Assembly: GCA_003116975.1 (NCBI GenBank) | Contig: BGKB01000251.1 | Span: 1 to 62,797 of the forward strand | Reading direction: 5' to 3' | DNA from: Aurantiochytrium sp. KH105 | Taxonomy: Eukaryota; Sar; Bigyra; Thraustochytrida; Thraustochytriidae | Length of the DNA stretch: 62,797 nucleotides | In this document: piece by piece, positions 57,880 through 62,797 of the stretch | How the letters are laid out: every line of letters starts with the position of its first letter | Numbering within the stretch: the stretch's first letter is position 1 | Position numbers and translations under genes: made by a program | Notes under the pieces: model-generated | What the model was told of the DNA's origin: nothing | Databases searched by the model: none | What the model saw: the letters and a program-made list of their open reading frames with translations, nothing else

Positions 57880-60475
57880 TCATATTGATTCCACATGCAA
57901 GTCCGAGTCGCCGCCTTGGTCATCATCGACTTGCTCACCTGCACGCATTGTTTCTAGCATGCTGTCGAGGGCCTCTTGTCCTGCATCGACCTCTGTGCCG
58001 TTCTCTTCGGCGTGAATAAGCTGACCCGATGAGCTGTCCACCGTCGAAAATGCATCGAGCGAGGCCTGCACTGGCAAGCTGCTCATTCCCGCCGCCTCGT
58101 CCCCTGTCTCCAGCTTGCTCGCTGGGTCGCCTCCACTCAAAACCTCCTCATCCGATGAAGAACCCGAAGTCGTTTCCAAAGTAGCAGGTGTTGCATCTTC
58201 TTTCCCTTCTTTGCCGTTTCCTGAGATAGTTTCATCCTCTCTCACTTCCTCGCCATTTTCTATGATTGCTGACGTTTCAATGACGTGCAGTGTCTCTGGC
58301 TCCACGTCTCCTTGGTCATTTGCAGTCGCACTCACCTCGACGTTTTCGTCGCAAAGGTTTTGAGCTGTGACGATGACGTCTTGACCTGCCGTTTGAGTTG
58401 CTTCAATTAAGGCAGCCTCCACGGTTCCGAGATTGTTGGGCAAGGCGTCTTGCACCGGGCTACTGTATCCGTCAAAATCCCCAAAGAAGTCATCGTCGTC
58501 GAAGTTATCCTCTTGCATGCCACTTGCGACACCTAACACATTCTCGAGGTGAGCAATGTCTGCTTGAACTTCGTTTCCAGATGTGTCATGCTCCAGTTGT
58601 TTCATCTTGTCCTTCTTCTTCTTCTTCTTCTTCTTTTTCTTTATCTTTTTCTTATCCTCGCCCGCGAATAAAGTAGGAGTGATTTCTTCTTCGCCCAAAG
58701 ACGGCGGCGGGACAGACATGACAATGTGGCCGTCGCTTGCAGATGATGGTGGTGGCTTGGACATGACAATGTGGCCATCACTTGCGGACGAAGGTGGTGG
58801 CTTGGACATGACGATGTGGCCATCAGACGCTGATGGTGGTGGCTTGGACATGACGATGTGGCCATCAGACACTGATGGTGGTGGCTTGGACATGACAATG
58901 TGGCCATCGCTTGCAGATGATGGTGGTGGCTTGGACATGACGATGTGGCCATCAGACGCTGATGGTGGTGGCTTGGACATGACAATGTGGCCATCGCTTG
59001 CAGATGATGGTGGTGGCTTGGACATGACAATGTGACCCTCACTTGCAGATGGTGGTGGTGGCTTGGACATGACAATGTGACCCTCACTTGCAGATGGTGG
59101 TGGTGGACCCGACATGACGATGTGACCGTCACTTGCAGATGGTGGTGGTGGCTTGGATATGACAATGTGGCCATCGCTTGCAGATGATGGTGGTAGCTTG
59201 GACATGACAATGTGACCCTCACTTGCAGATGGTGGTGGTGGACCCGACATGACGATGTGACCATCGGACGCGACCTCGCTAGAAACCTTCTTGTCAGCGC
59301 CGCCCACGGAAGACGCCTTTGATGAACGAGAACGCCGACCCTTGAGTTGAATGCGAATGGGTTCAAGTTCTGAGGCTCCTTGAAACGCAGAGGCTGATGG
59401 GGAGCCGTCATTTTCGTCCTCGGGGTCGATCTGAAGAGCCGCGGGAGTTGAACCTAAGGCATCTTCACCCGTTGCTCGGCCAAGACGCAAATAGGCGGAC
59501 CCCGCTCCAGGTCGATCAGCGTCGGGATTGAATCCCGTGTCCAAGACCGTGGCGACTATCGACTCTTCGGCGCTGAGTCCACCACCCTCGGGCGAGGCAT
59601 CCGGGTCGGCCGCGTCTCGTGATACACGTGAGAGCAATTTCTTCACATTTTCTGATTGCTTTGCAAGACCTTGTCGCAGACGCGCAGCAGCCCTGCGCTG
59701 CGCCTGAACCTCTCTGAATCGCTCCGAGTCCACCACTTGGGACTCGCGAACGATTTCGACGGCAGACTTGCTGAGCTTGGGAGGGGGTGCACGCGGTGGC
59801 GCCACGGCCGTGGCTGGACGCGGGGCGGCGCCCTGGAGAGTCTGCATGGCCGCCGCCGAGTTTTCAAAAAAGGCAAGTTGAATACGTTTGAGAGCCTGGT
59901 ACGGGGCTCTGACAAAATCGAAGCGATGCTGGAAGAGGGCCGAGAGCTCCTCGAAGATCTCGCCGGTCATACGATCAAAGGTTGCCGTTTGATCGACGCG
60001 CTCCTTGTCCCTGCTTGCGCTGCGCAGAAGCAGCGCAGCGCCGACCACGCCGCGCGGCCTGGCCAGGGATTTTCGAAGCGCTTCTCGTTCGAGCATGCGC
60101 TCCTTGATTTCGTGAATCACAGCGAGGTTGACATTGAGGGACTCGACTACCTTCATTTCCATTTGGGTCACGAATTCTGCACGATATGCTGTCGGGTGGC
60201 TGCCCGTGACGATGCGGGTCTGCGAAGCGAATCGTATTGTGTCTGCGCCGAGAGCCTCATCTTCTGCGCAAAATGTACTGATGTTGCTGGCGAGTGTTTG
60301 CATGTTGAGACACATAAAGTTTGTGGCTTTGATAAAGTTGACTGCGTTCTTGCGCAGCGTCACGAGCATCTCCTCGAGCTTGAGGATGTTCCCATACAGT
60401 GCCTGCATCATCGGGTCTGGATCTTCGATGGCGTACTTGCCGCCTCGGGTGTCGCCCGATTTACGACCTTGCAGC

Positions 60476-60507
<32 letters not shown>

Positions 60508-60579
60508 CTGCTGTGACTGTTGTTGCTGCTGTCGGCCAAGGCCGGAGCCATCACTTTGCTGCGACATGGACCGTCGCAT
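57880..60579 (-). CDS. BAR-domain protein with polyglutamine and 13 tandem peptide repeats
   Basis: 899 aa, intronless, ATG at 60579. A polyglutamine stretch (about 17-36) comes first. Residues about 48-245 are all-helical and resemble a BAR domain (DPMMQALYGNILKLEEML, then VVESLNVNLAVIHEIKERMLERE), which dimerises into a curved membrane-binding surface. A Pro/Ala linker follows. The middle holds 13 near-identical 14-15-residue units, SASDGHIVMSKPPPS in its commonest form, with Glu/Asp, Gly/Lys and Pro/Ser variants. Then a Lys-only run (KKKIKKKKKKKKKKDK) and a long acidic tail with DDDDFFGDFDGY. The tail's acidic-aromatic motifs could bind clathrin adaptors (inference). Likely endocytic or membrane-shaping role. 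Confidence 0.7.
58698..59272. repeat. 13-copy 42/45-bp coding minisatellite
   Basis: Tandem units of 42 or 45 bp inside the BAR gene. Length alternates by one codon (three or four residues after the KPP start), so all changes keep the frame. High identity suggests recent expansion or homogenisation. Confidence 0.92.
60471..60533. repeat. CTG/TTG repeat coding polyglutamine
   Basis: CAG/CAA run on the coding (minus) strand at the start of the BAR gene, interrupted once by a Ser codon. Confidence 0.9.
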
Positions 60580-62159
60580 GGTGCTTCACGCTCGAGCGCG
60601 GCTTCGGTCTCTGGATCGACCGTTTGATGTTCGTTCACCTGAGCGTGCGTGCGCAGCTTGCGTTGGCTCAGACTGCCTGTCTGCCTATCTGTCTGTCTGT
60701 CAGTCTGTCTGCTGTTGGCTCGGGCTTGCTTCGTTGCACCCCAAACGTGCGGCTGGGCAGACGATCTTCCTCTCGCTCGCTTCCGAGGACGCAGCGCGCG
60801 GGCTCTCCGCGGCCCGCCTCTTCCTTCCCCCTCCGTCCCTCCCTTCCTCGCGCCCTCGAGGCCGCCTCCATGCTCTGCTGCTGCTGCTGCTGCTGCTCCT
60901 CCTCCTCGCCGCGCTTCACTTCCCCGCGTCGCTCATCAATCGACCAAGCCCGCAAGCGAAAAGAACACCACGCGCGAACAGAAAGAACGCCATCTGCGCA
61001 ACCCTTTTCGTCTCGCTCGTCCCGTCTGCGCAACCCTTTTTGGTCCGTCGTGGCTGCCATGCCTGCCTGCCTGCCTGCCGCGTCGGCGGTTTCGGCGCGA
61101 CCGTGCGTCAATTTGTTTCCCCGGTGGGCACGCGGTTTCGCCGACCGTTCCTTCCGGTTCTCCGCGGCGAGGGAGCGGAGCCCGCGCGGGTGCACGCAAA
61201 GCCGACTTGCGCGGCGCGCATTCCGCACTTGCGCGGCGCCGCGCGCACTAGAGAACCAGCCGCGCCACAGTGGCCACCCGCGCCCGGCGGTCACCGCTTT
61301 CCGCGGCCTTCCATAGCTTGCTCTTGGCTCACACCGCGAGCCCTTCGACGCGGCAGCCGCCCGCCGAGCAGCCGCGGCCGCGCCTCCCTGCGCCGCCTTG
61401 ACTGCCCCTGCAAGCAGCAGCAGCGGCAGCGGCTGCAGCAGCCCGGCCGCGACGCTCGCTGTCGCGTGCTTGGTCCGAACGGCCACGAACCACGTAGAGA
61501 AGAGACGAGAGCAAGCGAGCGAGCAGGAAAGAAAGAAAAGGCAGGCCCGAACGGAGATGTGTTGGTTGCAGTTGCTCATTTCATTCCATTCGCTTACATA
61601 CTATACACTCCCAATCGCCCTCGCGAAACCCCGTCGAAGAACACGCACCAGAGAAACGCAACGCCCAAGCAAACAGAGCAAGGCGACCCGCGCGGGCACG
61701 CGAGCTCGAACCACGCTGCGTCGCCGTCGCCCGCGCCCCCCTCCGCCCGCGGCCTCCGCGCCCGCGCGCCGCGCACCGCGCCCGCAGGCAGGCGAGCAGG
61801 GCGCGGCGCCCGGCATCGCATCGCATCGTCGAGCCCGGAGCGAGCAGCCGCAGCGCGAGCGAGCAGCGGCAGCAAACCCCCAAGGCGCGGCTCGAGCGGC
61901 GCGGCGAGGGCGACCCGGGCGCGGCGGAGCGGAGCGGCCGCGGCGTGCGCGGCGCGAGGGCGCGAGGGCGGGCGGCGGGCGGGCGCGGGGAGGAGGAGCA
62001 GCGCGGCCTCGGAGGGCGGCGGCGTCAACATCATCGGCGGCGGCCCGAGCAGATCCGGCGGCTCCCGGACGGCGACGCGACGCGACGCGACGCGACGCGA
62101 CGCGACGCAGGCGCGAGGCGCGGCGACGCGAGGCCGCTTGGCGGCCGCGCTGCGCAGGG
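60580..62159. promoter_or_regulatory. Divergent GC-rich region
   Basis: 1.6 kb between the starts of the BAR gene (minus) and the PP2C gene (plus). Contains TGTC runs (about 60675-60715), CTG units (60876-60897), and seven GACGC units (62074-62108) close to the phosphatase start. The long frames here are compositional. No other gene seen. Confidence 0.5.
62074..62108. repeat. GACGC pentanucleotide repeat, 7 units
   Basis: Perfect tandem GACGC units about 50 bp upstream of the PP2C start codon, probably in its 5' UTR. Confidence 0.9.
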
Positions 62160-62797
62160 ATGAGCGCGGGGCTGGCGCGCGCGGCGCGGGCGGCGGGCGC
62201 GGCGCCGCGCCCGCGGTGGGCGTCGACGCGGGGCCTGCGCAGGGCGCTGGGCTCGCGCGCGACGTCGACGGCGGCGGCGGCCACCTCGATGGCGGCCGCG
62301 GGCCTGCCCGCCGCGGCGGCCGCGCACGGCCACTGCGGCCTCGTGCTGGGCGCCAAGGCCAAGGCGCACCCGCGCAAGGCGGAGAAACATGACCACGGCG
62401 AAGACGCCTTCTTCGTGAGCGAGAGCGACGCCGCCTTTGGCGTCGCGGACGGCGTCAGCCAGTGGGCCGATTATAACATCGACGCCGGCGAGTACTCGCG
62501 CAAGCTCATGGAGCTCTGCGCCGAGGAGGTCGCGGACCTCATGAGCGCAGAGGACGCCAGGTTCGCAGACCCAAAACGCGCCCTCGAAAAGGCATATCGC
62601 CGCTCGCTCTCCGTCATGGGCAGCAGCACCGCCTGCGTGCTCACCATGGACGGAGAGGGCACGCTGCGCGCCGCCAACCTCGGCGACTCGGGATTCATCG
62701 TCCTGCGTCCCGGTTTTACCCGTGAGTCTCACCACGCTTCGCGACTGCAGCCCATTGCGATGTCTTTGAATGCTAACGCCGGACTTGGACCCGCAGG
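62160..62797 (+). CDS. PP2C-family phosphatase, PTC7/PPTC7-like (3' partial)
   Basis: First exon 62160-62721 and the first base of the next exon at 62797; the gene runs off the window. ATG at 62160 opens an Arg/Ala-rich stretch without acidic residues (about 1-50), suited to a mitochondrial targeting peptide. The PP2C metal-binding motifs follow: HGEDAFFV with its Glu-Asp, then GVADGVSQWADYNIDAGEYS (the ADGV Asp), MGSSTACVL and ANLGDSGFIVLR. The ADGV-x-x-W-x-D-Y-x-x-D pattern is specific to the PTC7/PPTC7 group of mitochondrial matrix phosphatases, which act on proteins such as coenzyme Q biosynthesis factors. The exon ends at C|GTGAGT; see the intron entry. Confidence 0.85.
   Translation, partial: MSAGLARAARAAGAAPRPRWASTRGLRRALGSRATSTAAAATSMAAAGLPAAAAAHGHCGLVLGAKAKAHPRKAEKHDHGEDAFFVSESDAAFGVADGVSQWADYNIDAGEYSRKLMELCAEEVADLMSAEDARFADPKRALEKAYRRSLSVMGSSTACVLTMDGEGTLRAANLGDSGFIVLRPGFTRESHHASRLQPIAMSLNANAGLGPA
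62722..62796 (+). other. Intron in PP2C gene
   Basis: 75-nt GT-AG intron with a textbook donor (GTGAGT), a branch-site-like TGCTAAC at 62771-62777 and acceptor CCGCAG, leaving one base of the next exon in the window. Confidence 0.8.

Noticed and set aside
60128..62392. 754-codon plus-strand frame
   Set aside because: Lies antisense to the BAR gene at its left end and in the wrong frame for the PP2C gene at its right end; Arg/Ala/Ser-rich by GC content.
1..62797. tRNA, rRNA and CRISPR features
   Set aside because: Scanned for T-loop-like GTTCRANNC with matching arms and for regularly spaced direct repeats; nothing convincing. The only regular arrays are simple repeats and the coding minisatellite.

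Overview
This is eukaryotic nuclear DNA. Genes are large, mostly intronless and separated by GC-rich spacers full of simple repeats. Only three introns could be placed with confidence (in the CinA-like gene, RNASEH2B and the PP2C gene at the right edge). The gene content points to a stramenopile, most likely a thraustochytrid/labyrinthulomycete: a plant-type three-part RNA ligase, a YTH-bearing CPSF30, GLIC-like pentameric channels, an elicitin-like secreted protein with a Ser/Thr/Pro stalk, and decayed kinase-like effector genes. The lineage is inferred from style and content, not from a marker gene.

Layout. 1-9.4 kb: a kinesin-14 with ankyrin and WW domains (5' end outside the window), a CPSF30-YTH-DCD-KH RNA-binding protein, a CinA-domain gene, then 2.5 kb with at most one weak small gene. 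9.4-16.2 kb: a membrane sulfotransferase, a mitochondrial citrate-type carrier and an unknown four-helix membrane protein. 16.2-23 kb: a kinase relic and two same-strand DUF1295 (steroid-reductase-like) membrane paralogues, one carrying a long acidic repetitive N-terminus. 23-30 kb: an N-acetyltransferase-9/OvoA-type methyltransferase fusion, an FN3-WW-HECT ubiquitin ligase and a pentameric ligand-gated channel homologue. 31.9-36.8 kb: an amino acid transporter followed by a decayed cluster (kinase-like gene, then an MSV199-plus-nuclease gene broken by frameshifts). 36.9-45.4 kb: RagC/D-type GTPase, eIF2 beta, a second pentameric channel homologue, an unknown acidic protein and fructosamine kinase. 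45.8-53.3 kb: a zinc finger/ankyrin protein, a secreted Cys-rich protein, RNase H2 subunit B and a thioredoxin-like membrane protein. 53.9-62.8 kb: a plant-type tRNA ligase, a BAR protein with 13 tandem peptide repeats and the start of a PTC7-like phosphatase.

Neighbours are mostly unrelated housekeeping genes on mixed strands, so no operon-like logic is expected. The only gene-scale arrays are the DUF1295 pair and the decayed kinase/MSV199 cluster. The most original observations are the NAT9-OvoA-methyltransferase fusion, the DCD domain inside a YTH-type CPSF30, the two GLIC-like channel proteins without recognisable signal peptides, and the virus/transposon-like MSV199-nuclease relic whose nuclease frame is broken by an exact 10-bp tandem duplication.
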